Positions 31,101 to 38,767 are shown, counted from the stretch's first letter. The stretch is DNA of 64,000 bases from Verrucomicrobiota bacterium (GCA_026397965.1 JAPLTU010000040.1:86642-150641); one strand, 5' to 3'. The notes: generated by a model not told the origin, from the sequence alone. Numbers and translations: made by a program.

Positions 31101-31713
31101 CGAGCGGTCGACGAAAGTCGGCTTTCAGGGTGATTTCGCCGCGAGGGTCCGTGAGGGTTGAGCCAATGAGGAACCCGGGCCAGGCGACCCCGACGCGGAG
31201 ATCAGCACTCTTGGAGGAATTAAATTCATCTCCCTGCAGGCTGAAGCGGACCAAGGTGCCATCCGCGAGCGTCACCTTGCCGGAAGCGGAGTAGGGACCG
31301 AGAGCGAATTTCGGCAGGGTGGGCGGCGCGGACGTCGTTTTCGGCGCGAGATTTTTGGCGGCAGATTTGGAGGGAGCGCTTAAGGAAATATCCAAACCCT
31401 TGGCCTCGAAGTTATTCAGCGCATAAGTGCCGGTGAGAATGGAAAAGAGGGCGGCTTCTCCCTTGATGCTCGCCGCTTTGATTTTGGTGCCATCTGCAAG
31501 CGTGAGATTAATGCCGTCGGCGGAGAAAGTGCCATCCATCGAGGCTTCGACTTTGGTGATCTCGCCCTCGATTTTAGCTTTGGCCAAAAGTTCTTTGACG
31601 CGAAGGCCGAGCGACTCGGGGCGGAGCTGAGAATCAATCCAAAGAACCGCGGCGCCGAGGAGGACGACAAGGACGCCAAGGGTCCAGAGGGTGAGGCGAA
31701 GGGCGCGGGGCAT
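28129..31713 (-). CDS. AsmA/TamB-like large envelope protein (1194 aa)
   Basis: N-terminal TM anchor (LWTLGVLVVLLGAAVLWIDSQL) then long beta-rich repetitive periplasmic region; YFNALGFGSGIPQPDGLTEGPGIKLTGSLNDMKNDL near the C-terminus. Confidence 0.75.
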   Translation of the reverse strand: MPRALRLTLWTLGVLVVLLGAAVLWIDSQLRPESLGLRVKELLAKAKIEGEITKVEASMDGTFSADGINLTLADGTKIKAASIKGEAALFSILTGTYALNNFEAKGLDISLSAPSKSAAKNLAPKTTSAPPTLPKFALGPYSASGKVTLADGTLVRFSLQGDEFNSSKSADLRVGVAWPGFLIGSTLTDPRGEITLKADFRRPLGGAGLTVENLASDINRCELRLAVKDASAISAGSIEFQLAGAFREQTHQLEFTGDIRDSGGRNAVTFKGFDHAGKISLAAQLDIDPKRFGILSASLPDCRLTGKIDATAGNAQWGEKADLKALFPDLSRWSKSIPKNTRSEWELKVAAQSSPEGFVVDQLSLSGHGILVSIPQTLRWKGGLLPEESASASLRLAAQDADLVALTPFLALGGLAATEGKWTGEAEISFNKGQPEVASIRPHSIKGLTIEKAGKLLVHQIDAQFPLKSENGALLLAPINIGSAAGNIATGDVTFTPGKEGAWSVHGHLNVGIAELAAQPGWEDLPLEKLRGIRIDAHAAVNCEAGKSPVVSSADSIISRQGTRLLSLKLRQPYPVAGPRPTGVLVEANAANLPLESVAALVPGLKLTGNLNRADLVAGFKSEGFFVRTEGAPMAFVQTSVTWADKTWVKQCDLNASLDLLIGDKTTVLSFNQAELKNRERVIASGNITLGFGGAPTTLKLRGNLGALAEQPFAGPLSIIATGEYTASAERSAGGEIALALDVNDVSIKQNESQIKLARVRGKYAPTAHGLTASGQFSMLSKNQTLGKFTLVQTTTGAKTDWDANVTIESVAVDDFVSLMPKSADEPVPKVTLKPKPDLSPFWHNQTGQLHLTIGQASAFGVIAEKIILQAEGDEKSLRLLSLKGKLAEGDLEGLGKLTFQPTTSNGPYVLDCKLGIKQLELGGLAKAFPVIKEYVQGKADADLHAVSIAGTAAELPSKLQLDAIVSSRGGRLQAFGGRTGGTALMADKAGQIGETLGGLAMLAGALTKNKGQGEKIAKMGAAVSAAAKLQKILSDFNYDTADFRVSRLASGTIKLDLAEVKNKTLHLGAKGGISMRPELSFSDWPLVVDAQLRGSGELAEYFNALGFGSGIPQPDGLTEGPGIKLTGSLNDMKNDLSERLQTALDKIKSGSAYQEGNPAALPPASTGNNKTPAANSTPKKRDALSDLLKELGK

Positions 31714-31759
31714 AGGACAGGCGGGCAGAATGACTGCCCCGTTTTAACCGGGCAACAAA

Positions 31760-31790
31760 AAGCCCGGCGGAATTGCTTCCGTCGGGCTGG
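31760..31790 (-). terminator. Intrinsic terminator-like hairpin between the VWA gene and the AsmA-like gene
   Basis: AGCCCGGCGG-AATTGCTT-CCGTCGGGCT inverted repeat (one G-T). Confidence 0.55.
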
Positions 31791-31811
31791 TTCGCCGGGC
31801 TTGGATGTCTC

Positions 31812-33221
31812 TTAAGCCTGAGGCGGGGTCGGAGGGGTCGGGGTGCCGGTTGTTCCCGGGTTCGTTGGCGGAGGGGTGCCAGGGGCTTGGCGGCGCGAAT
31901 TTCGACCATCCGCGGTCTTCTTGGCCACATAACTCGCCTCCCTTGTGTGATGAAGAGAATCCAATAGGTCATCGGCGCTTGCTGAATAATTGCTCATGAG
32001 TTGGGCCTTGATGCTTCGGCTCATGCGAGTCCGGCCGTAGCGCGACTCTTTCAGGAACATGATGGCATCATCTTCGAGAAGTTGTCGGAGATATTCGACT
32101 TTCTGTTTGGCCCAAGCCGTCAGGTCGGTTCGGGTCAGGATTTCATCAAGTTGCACTTTGGCTGCCTTGATGTCGCCAGCACGGGCGCGAGCTTCGATCG
32201 CTTCGAGTTTCTCGGCGATGACCGCTTCGGAGACGGCGGCCGCAACATTGACGTCAGCTGGAAGGATGGAGAATGCGGCAAGATCTACTTCAGGCAGGCC
32301 GAGCACTTGGGGGCCAAACTTGACGACTTCACCCTCCTTGGTCAGTGCCTCGAAGTTAACGGCGAAGATGGAGTCAGCTTTGGCGTTAGGGCCGATTTTA
32401 ACTTCGACCACGGCGGCCAAAGCAGAGCTCCAGGGCAACGTCCCAAGTTTACGCGAACGGGCGAGGCCTTCTTCCAGGATTTCGCCGACCAGACGGACTT
32501 GAACGTCGCTTCCGCCCTGCACGCTGACCTTGACCTGACGTAGGAAAGCATTGGAGAGGATCGCGAATTGCTCTTCGAAGGCTTCATCAAGGTCGTCGGC
32601 CGTTTGGCCGAAGTTCGAGGCACCTTCGCCGGCTTTAGCCATCCCGACCATGAGTGATTCGTTGAACCCGTGGCCCAAGCCGATGGTCGACGTCGTGATG
32701 CCGGCGCCAGCGGCTTTGGTGACATGGGAGAAGATTTCTGACTCATCCAGCAGGCCGTGGTTCGCTTGGCCGTCGCTGAGCAGGATGACACGAGCGATGC
32801 GTTCCTTCTTCACGAAAGGAGCAAGCTGCTTAACGCCTTCTTCCCACCCGGCAAAAAGCGCGGTGGAACCGCCGGAGACGATCGAACGCAGGCGTCGTTC
32901 AAGGTCAGCCCGATCCGTGATCACCGACAGCGCCTGCACGACGTCGATTTCGGTATCAAAGGTGACGATCGAGATCCGATCATCTGCGCGCAGGCCTTGG
33001 ACGATGCGCACCGCACTCTCGATGGCGGCCTTCAGCGGTTGGCCATTCATGGAGCCCGAGCGGTCGATCACGATCGCAAGATCAAGCGGCGCCCGGGGGA
33101 TGGCGGTGAGCTCGGTTGGCTGGGCGGGAGCGACGAGGCGGACGAGGACGTGGAGCGGCTCAGAGGCAGCTCGGAGGAAGCCCATTTTAAGGGGCAGGAT
33201 TTCGATGGTGGGTTGGCTCAT
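31812..33221 (-). CDS. VWA (vault/inter-alpha-trypsin-type) domain protein
   Basis: Intact MIDAS: DLAIVIDRSGSMNG...SGGSTALFAG...VILLSDGQAN. Low-complexity Pro/Thr C-tail. Start chosen at MSQPTIEILPLK. Confidence 0.87.
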   Translation of the reverse strand: MSQPTIEILPLKMGFLRAASEPLHVLVRLVAPAQPTELTAIPRAPLDLAIVIDRSGSMNGQPLKAAIESAVRIVQGLRADDRISIVTFDTEIDVVQALSVITDRADLERRLRSIVSGGSTALFAGWEEGVKQLAPFVKKERIARVILLSDGQANHGLLDESEIFSHVTKAAGAGITTSTIGLGHGFNESLMVGMAKAGEGASNFGQTADDLDEAFEEQFAILSNAFLRQVKVSVQGGSDVQVRLVGEILEEGLARSRKLGTLPWSSALAAVVEVKIGPNAKADSIFAVNFEALTKEGEVVKFGPQVLGLPEVDLAAFSILPADVNVAAAVSEAVIAEKLEAIEARARAGDIKAAKVQLDEILTRTDLTAWAKQKVEYLRQLLEDDAIMFLKESRYGRTRMSRSIKAQLMSNYSASADDLLDSLHHTREASYVAKKTADGRNSRRQAPGTPPPTNPGTTGTPTPPTPPQA

Positions 33222-33320
33222 GGTGAGGAAGAACCTCTCATCATGCCTAAACCCCATTAACTGTCAACACCGACAAAGTATCTTACTCAATATTAACACC
33301 AATAAGCAACTGTCATAATA

Positions 33321-34175
33321 TCACAGGTAATTTTCTATCAATGACTTACGGAAATTTGCCACAATTTCATCAATATCTTTTACCGTGGGACGGGCGCCGC
33401 CATCGATATGAAGATGAGCTTCGCACCAGTGTGCCAAGCGAAGCCGTGTCCAGCGCTCGCGCTTAGGTTCGTCGCCTTTAGAGGTCGGATTGAAACTCAT
33501 TAACTGCCGATAAAAGTCTTTGGCTTCCTGGCTGATGTCATCGCGGATAAGCTGCTTTTTGACGAGGATCTTGAAGGTCGAGGCCGGGCTGGAGGATTCG
33601 GAGAGGCGGCTTATCTGGCTGATTAATTCGGACTGATTGCGGGGACTTGATGAATAGCGAGGAGAAGGGGCGCTCGCGCTGCGAACTGGGCTACTATTTC
33701 TTGACTGTCCAAGGATGCGGAAATCGCTCGGCTCGGAAAGATTCATGGCATCTTGGTTAGCATCGGGGGAGTTGCTGCGCGTCCGGAAGAAAAGCTTTTC
33801 CGCCTCGGTAGGGATGGCTAATTCGTCGATGAGGTCATTAAGCGCTTCGACTTTAGCGTTATCCTTGAGAAGGTTGCGGATACGGTCCAGATCCCAGCCT
33901 CGCTCGGATAAAAGGCGGGCCAAAAGGAGTTGCCGGACCTGGAGTTGGCCGAAATTTGCCTTACGCCGGTCATCCGAGGCCCGTTCAGGTCGGGAGAGTA
34001 GGTTCTCGTAGGTATAGAAACGGACCAGACGTTCGGTTGTCTTATGCCGATCCCCGAAGCCGAGTTCGGATAACTTATCGGACACGAAATGAGCAAGATC
34101 TTCGGCAGTCCCGAGGAAGTCGTCGTCATTCAGGCGGGCAGAGATTTTCATCATGGCGGGCAATATTACAGACAT
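33321..34175 (-). CDS. MerR-like HTH regulator with Ser/Arg-rich linker
   Basis: TTERLVRFYTYENLLSRPERASDDRRKANFGQLQVRQLLLARLLSERGWDLDRIRNLL matches the MerR HTH layout. Confidence 0.7.
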   Translation of the reverse strand: MSVILPAMMKISARLNDDDFLGTAEDLAHFVSDKLSELGFGDRHKTTERLVRFYTYENLLSRPERASDDRRKANFGQLQVRQLLLARLLSERGWDLDRIRNLLKDNAKVEALNDLIDELAIPTEAEKLFFRTRSNSPDANQDAMNLSEPSDFRILGQSRNSSPVRSASAPSPRYSSSPRNQSELISQISRLSESSSPASTFKILVKKQLIRDDISQEAKDFYRQLMSFNPTSKGDEPKRERWTRLRLAHWCEAHLHIDGGARPTVKDIDEIVANFRKSLIENYL

Positions 34176-34192
34176 TAGGGTGTCAGTATTTG

Positions 34193-34210
34193 ATAATTGG
34201 CAACAATTAT
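34193..34210. promoter_or_regulatory. Candidate operator palindrome upstream of the MerR-like gene
   Basis: Perfect ATAATTG-GCAA-CAATTAT inverted repeat about 18 bp upstream of the annotated start. Confidence 0.45.
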
Positions 34211-34267
34211 TGATGTTTTTGCGCAGGTGTCAGCTTTTGGGCAGCCGAGTGGTATCCTCTAAATGAA

Positions 34268-34295
34268 ACAGGCCGCCCGGTTTCGGGCGGCCTGT
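34268..34295 (-). terminator. Intrinsic terminator after the first amt gene
   Basis: ACAGGCCGCCCG-GTTT-CGGGCGGCCTGT perfect 12-bp stem. Confidence 0.7.
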
Positions 34296-34319
34296 GAGCC
34301 TGTTATTGCGGGCTAAGGC

Positions 34320-35867
34320 TTACGAGTTGTGGCTGTAGCCTTCTTCGCCGTGGTCAGAGATATCTAGGCCGCGCGACTCGTCTTCTTCCGTTGGCCGCAG
34401 GCCGATCAGGGCCTTCACGAGGTACGCCAGGATAAACGTTGCCGCGAGCGAGAGGACTAAGGTTATGCCGATCGCCTTGAACTGTTCGATCCAGAGCGTC
34501 TTGCCCACGATGTCCTTGAGGTTCGTGTTCAAGTTAGCGTTAGCATCTGCGGTGGCGAGTACCCCAGTCATGATAGCGCCTAAGGTGCCACCGACGGCGT
34601 GGACGCCGAAGGTGTCGAGGGCATCATCATAACCCAGCTTGGATTTAAGATAAACCACGGCGAGGAAGGGAACCACCCCGGCGAGCACGCCGATTAGGAC
34701 GGCACCGTTAGCTGACACAAAGCCCGCGGCAGGAGTAATCACGACCAGACCAGCGACGGCACCCGAGCAGAGGCCTAAGATGCTGGCGTGCTTCCGTAAG
34801 ATCCATTCGAGACCAGCCCAGGTGGCAGCGGCGACGGCAGCGGCAAGGGTGGTGGTCATGAAGGCCTGAGCGGCGACTCCGTCGGCAGCGAGTGCAGAGC
34901 CGGCATTAAAGCCGTACCAGCCTACCCAGAGCATGCCGGTACCAACGGCGCAGAGCACCATGCTGTGAGGCGCCATGCTCTTCTTGCCGAAGCCAATGCG
35001 GGGTCCAAGGATGATACAGAGCAGGAGCGCGGACCAACCTGAGGTCATGTGGACGACGGTACCGCCGGCGAAGTCGATGGCCTTAATGGGCGCACCTGCA
35101 TTCCAGACGCCGTTCATGTCTCCGGTGATACCCCAAATCGCGTGGGCCATCGGGAAGTAGACGATAAACATCCAGCCCAGCATGAAGAGCATCACGGCAG
35201 AGAACTTCATGCGTTCAGCGATGGCACCCACGATCAGCGCCGGGGTGATGATCGCGAACATCAGCTGGTACATCGCGAAGACGTTCTGCGAGAGCCAGTA
35301 GGCGTAATCGGTGTTGGGCGCCGAGGTCACGTCCTTCAGGAAGAAGAATTCGCTGCCGCCGAAGATGTGTCCGAGCGGCGTGCCCGCGAAGTTCTTACCA
35401 AAAACCAAGGAGTAGCCCACGGCCCACCAGAGGATGGTGACGAGGCCGGCTAAGCCGAAGCATTGGGCGACGACGGAGAGAACGTTCTTCGAGCGGACCA
35501 AGCCGCCGTAGAAGAGGAATAATCCCGGGAGCGTCATGAAGAGCACCAAAGCCGCGCTCACCATCATGAAGGCGTTGTGACCAGGACCTGCCGTGCCGAC
35601 CGCCGGCGTCGTCAGTCCAGCCGGAATGGTTGGCTTGCCGTCTTTATCTTTGGGGCCAACCAACAGCGAGGCTGTCGGATCGCCGTTGCCCAGATAGGCT
35701 TCAAGGCCAGCGATGCGCTGTTCAAGCGATGGAGCTGGGGGCGGAGTCTTGGCAGCTTCGGCAACGGCCGCCGGAGCGGGCGACGGAGTGGGGGTGGTCT
35801 GCGCAGACGACAGCATGGGTACTGCCGCCAGAGCGAGGAGGGTGAGCGTTCGTAACAGGGAGTTCAT
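34320..35867 (-). CDS. amtB: Ammonium transporter (Amt family), signal-peptide containing
   Basis: GLFLFYGGLVRSKNVLSVVAQCF...HAIWG...TFGVHAVGGTLGAIMTGV; 515 aa. Confidence 0.95.
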   Translation of the reverse strand: MNSLLRTLTLLALAAVPMLSSAQTTPTPSPAPAAVAEAAKTPPPAPSLEQRIAGLEAYLGNGDPTASLLVGPKDKDGKPTIPAGLTTPAVGTAGPGHNAFMMVSAALVLFMTLPGLFLFYGGLVRSKNVLSVVAQCFGLAGLVTILWWAVGYSLVFGKNFAGTPLGHIFGGSEFFFLKDVTSAPNTDYAYWLSQNVFAMYQLMFAIITPALIVGAIAERMKFSAVMLFMLGWMFIVYFPMAHAIWGITGDMNGVWNAGAPIKAIDFAGGTVVHMTSGWSALLLCIILGPRIGFGKKSMAPHSMVLCAVGTGMLWVGWYGFNAGSALAADGVAAQAFMTTTLAAAVAAATWAGLEWILRKHASILGLCSGAVAGLVVITPAAGFVSANGAVLIGVLAGVVPFLAVVYLKSKLGYDDALDTFGVHAVGGTLGAIMTGVLATADANANLNTNLKDIVGKTLWIEQFKAIGITLVLSLAATFILAYLVKALIGLRPTEEDESRGLDISDHGEEGYSHNS

Positions 35868-35881
35868 GGCGATTCGCTTAT

Positions 35882-35897
35882 CGCAAGCCCCGTGCCA
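35882..35897 (-). promoter_or_regulatory. Sigma54 (-24/-12) promoter of the first amt gene
   Basis: The reverse complement TGGCACGGGGCTTGCG matches TGGCACG-N4-TTGCW except the final base. Confidence 0.75.
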
Positions 35898-36028
35898 AGC
35901 CCTCGCCTTATGCCCGAACCCAAAATTGTGCCGAAATTAAGACGCTGACCCTCAATACGCGTGCTTCATTTCACGCAAATTGGTCGGTCCCGAACGAACC
36001 ATCGCCCCAATTTCCAGAAAATGAACGC

Positions 36029-37309
36029 TTAGTTCTGCGTATACCCCTCTTCGCCGTGATCCGCAATATCGAGCCCCTGAGCTTCTTCTTCTTCCGTGGG
36101 GCGCAGGCCGATCGTTTTTTCGACTAATTTCGCGATAGTCCAAGTGGCTCCGAGCGAGAAGACGATGCAAAGGACGATGGCGATCAATTGGCCTTTGATT
36201 AAGCCCTGCGAAATAAGCGCGCCCCCAGCCGGATTAGCGACCGAACTCATCAGGAATGCGGTAGCAAGTGCGCCGGTCGTACCACCGATACCATGAACGC
36301 CAAAGGTATCTAAGGCGTCATCATACCCGAATTTACGTTTTAGAACCGAGCAGGCCCAGTAAGAAATAGCTCCGGCGATGAGACCGATAAGTACGGCGGA
36401 ACCACTCGAAACAAAACCCGCCGCATTGGTAATCGTCGCCAGTCCTGCAATCGCCCCCGAACATAATCCGAGCACCGAGGGTTTACCCCGATGGAGTTTT
36501 TCAATGATGGCCCACGAGAACGTGGCCGCTGCGGCCGCCAGCGTGGTGGTCATGAAGGCTTGGACGGCGATGCCGTCAGCCGCGAGTGCCGAGCCGGCAT
36601 TAAATCCATACCAGCCAGCCCAAAGTAATCCGGTGCCCAGCACGCAAAGCACCATACTGTGCGGTGGCATCGCACGCTTACCGAAGCCGATTCTTGGTCC
36701 GACTAGGATACAGAGAATGAGGGCTGACCAACCGGACGTCATGTGGACCACGATTCCGCCGGCAAAGTCAGCGGCCTTTAACGAGGCGGTTGGATTGGCT
36801 AAACCTGCAAAATCTCCGGTCGCACCCCAGACGGCATGTGCCACGGGGTAATAAACAAGCAAGGTCCAGAGGCCGGAGAAAAAGAGCACGGCGGAGAACT
36901 TCATGCGTTCGGCCACCGCACCGATAATGAGCGCCGGTGTGATCGCCGCGAACATGGCTTGAAAAAGCGCGAAAGTCCCCGCCGAGATTCGGCCTTCATA
37001 GGCGCTGGCGTCCGCCCCGATACCGCTGAGGCCCAGGTGTTCGAGGCCGCCGAACAAGTGACCCAGCCAAGATCCTTGGAGGGACTTTCCGAAAACTAGG
37101 CTGTAGCCAAAGGCCCACCACATGAGGATGCCCATCGCGGTTAGGGCGATACATTGGGCGGCAATCGATAAGACGTTTCGGCTGCGAACTAAGCCTCCGT
37201 AAAAAAGAAATAATCCGGGGATGCACATCATCAGGACCAAGGCGGCACTCGTCAGGACCCAGGCATTGTCGCCGGCGGTGGGTAGGGAATTAACAAAAAT
37301 AAGCATCAT
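36029..37309 (-). CDS. amtB: Ammonium transporter (Amt family), second copy
   Basis: GLFLFYGGLVRSRNVLSIAAQCI...TFGVHGIGGTTGALATAF; 426 aa. Confidence 0.95.
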   Translation of the reverse strand: MMLIFVNSLPTAGDNAWVLTSAALVLMMCIPGLFLFYGGLVRSRNVLSIAAQCIALTAMGILMWWAFGYSLVFGKSLQGSWLGHLFGGLEHLGLSGIGADASAYEGRISAGTFALFQAMFAAITPALIIGAVAERMKFSAVLFFSGLWTLLVYYPVAHAVWGATGDFAGLANPTASLKAADFAGGIVVHMTSGWSALILCILVGPRIGFGKRAMPPHSMVLCVLGTGLLWAGWYGFNAGSALAADGIAVQAFMTTTLAAAAATFSWAIIEKLHRGKPSVLGLCSGAIAGLATITNAAGFVSSGSAVLIGLIAGAISYWACSVLKRKFGYDDALDTFGVHGIGGTTGALATAFLMSSVANPAGGALISQGLIKGQLIAIVLCIVFSLGATWTIAKLVEKTIGLRPTEEEEAQGLDIADHGEEGYTQN

Positions 37310-37320
37310 GCTTTTTATTA

Positions 37321-37336
37321 AGCACTTAGTGTGCCA
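37321..37336 (-). promoter_or_regulatory. Sigma54-like (-24/-12) promoter of the second amt gene
   Basis: The reverse complement TGGCACACTAAGTGCT keeps GG and GC at the invariant spacing. Confidence 0.62.
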
Positions 37337-37401
37337 TTTTAAAGACAGATCACGCTCCTCGCTTGCCTCCTAAGTTTTAGGAGAGTAATTTAAAATAAGT
37401 T

Positions 37402-38304
37402 ATGAACACCCTGCTTAAAGTTAAGCATATTGCCTTACTTTCTACAATCGTTTGGGCTCAGCTTGGAGCAGAAGTCGCTGCCCCCCCCAAGCAATGGCTA
37501 GCGATTGTGGATTGGCAAAGTCGTGAATCTGACAGCGTCACCCACTCCGGCGCTGTTACCGGAGACTATGGCCGATCCCGCACGGGAGCGGAAATCATTT
37601 GGCAGACGCCCATGCAGGCCATCGATTTTGAGTTTTATAATTATAAGAACAAGTTTAGCGGGTCCATTGCCGGGACCGACCAATCCTACGGTAATACGAC
37701 GGATGTCATGGTGACCGGCTTCAAGCAGTGGGATTGGAGTTCAAAATATGGCGTCCAAATAATCTACGCGCTTGAATGCGCCGCCGAAGATAAAATCAGT
37801 CTTTCTGACGGCAAGCGCTGGGGCTTGGGCGGGGCCGCTCGGTGGCGCCCCGATGCTGAGACCGATGTGGCCTTGGGGGTCATGTTGGAAGATCGCTTCG
37901 AAGCCTCGGTGCTACCGATTCCGTACATCAAAGCCGTTTGGCGCCCTTGTAAGTTTGCGGAAGTCGAAATCCGTACCACCGGATTGCAGAACGGCATTAT
38001 CGTCCGAGCTTTCCTCAACGAGAGCCACGCTTCCACAGTAGATTTTACCGTGGCGTACGAAACACTCACTTTTAAATTACAGGACAGTCCCACCTATGGT
38101 GCTCGGGCCGTGGCTATCGGAGAAGTGCCCCTGCGGGTCGGCTTCACCCAGTTTTTGGAATCCTCCGGCACGTGGTTTTTCCGCGCGAGCGCCGAGTGGG
38201 TTCCTTTTGCGCGCCATTCTTTTAAACATGACGGCGAAGCGGTGGGTGCGTTCCAGCCCGGGGCCACTCTGGGCACTGGAGTCCGCGTGGGTGCCCGTTT
38301 TTAA
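37402..38304 (+). CDS. Putative outer-membrane beta-barrel protein
   Basis: Signal-like N-terminus, alternating amphipathic strands, C-terminal Phe (GTGVRVGARF). Confidence 0.55.
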   Translation: MNTLLKVKHIALLSTIVWAQLGAEVAAPPKQWLAIVDWQSRESDSVTHSGAVTGDYGRSRTGAEIIWQTPMQAIDFEFYNYKNKFSGSIAGTDQSYGNTTDVMVTGFKQWDWSSKYGVQIIYALECAAEDKISLSDGKRWGLGGAARWRPDAETDVALGVMLEDRFEASVLPIPYIKAVWRPCKFAEVEIRTTGLQNGIIVRAFLNESHASTVDFTVAYETLTFKLQDSPTYGARAVAIGEVPLRVGFTQFLESSGTWFFRASAEWVPFARHSFKHDGEAVGAFQPGATLGTGVRVGARF

Positions 38305-38366
38305 AGCTTATAAGTCCCGTGCCGCTCAGAGGTGCAGGTCGACGACGAGTAAGGCGGCCGCATCAT

Positions 38367-38606
38367 TCATGGTGTAAGGGAGAGCTGCCCCAGTAATTGG
38401 TCACGCCGACGCACTGCTTCCAGTTCGTCGCTGGTCCGAAGTGAGCGGCGGACTCGACGCTTGGTGAAATCCGCGAGGTGCTCGGTGAAGTGGATCCACC
38501 AGGTCCCGTTATTGTTCCAGAGATGGTGGCGTGGGTTCACCTCGCTGACGCGGATGGAAAGCCGGGCGGCAGGAAGGGTGGGATTGTTTTCGGTGGTGTT
38601 GATCAT
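38367..38606 (-). CDS. Small protein resembling a stand-alone integrase arm-type DNA-binding domain
   Basis: NGTWWIHFTEHLADFTKRRVRRSLRTSDELEAVRRRDQLLGQL resembles the three-stranded arm-binding N-domain of tyrosine recombinases; no catalytic domain follows. Confidence 0.5.
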   Translation of the reverse strand: MINTTENNPTLPAARLSIRVSEVNPRHHLWNNNGTWWIHFTEHLADFTKRRVRRSLRTSDELEAVRRRDQLLGQLSLTP

Positions 38607-38628
38607 GGGCGTCGTTGGTTAAGAGGGA

Positions 38629-38767
38629 CGCATCACGAACAGCCTGCCAGTTGAGGATTTTAGCCTTTCGGCTCTCATCTCGAAACCTTGCGGTTTCAAT
38701 TACCACCGCGGCCCTGGGGGGCTCGGTTGGTGCAAGTGCGGCTTTCGCCTGGCTTGCTCGTGATGCG
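38629..38767 (-). ncRNA. Highly structured candidate noncoding/leader RNA (multibranch, GNRA tetraloops)
   Basis: Minus strand CGCATCACGAGCAAGCCAGGCGAAAGCCGCACTTGCACCAACCGAGCCCCCCAGGGCCGCGGTGGTAATTGAAACCGCAAGGTTTCGAGATGAGAGCCGAAAGGCTAAAATCCTCAACTGGCAGGCTGTTCGTGATGCG. A perfect 10-bp closing helix encloses four hairpins, three of them capped by GAAA, GCAA and GAAA. Confidence 0.65.

Noticed and set aside
38629-38767. Integron attC site interpretation of the inverted repeat
   Set aside because: attC sites form one long imperfect hairpin with GTTRRRY/RYYYAAC boxes. Here there are several separate hairpins with GNRA loops on one strand, and no integron integrase.
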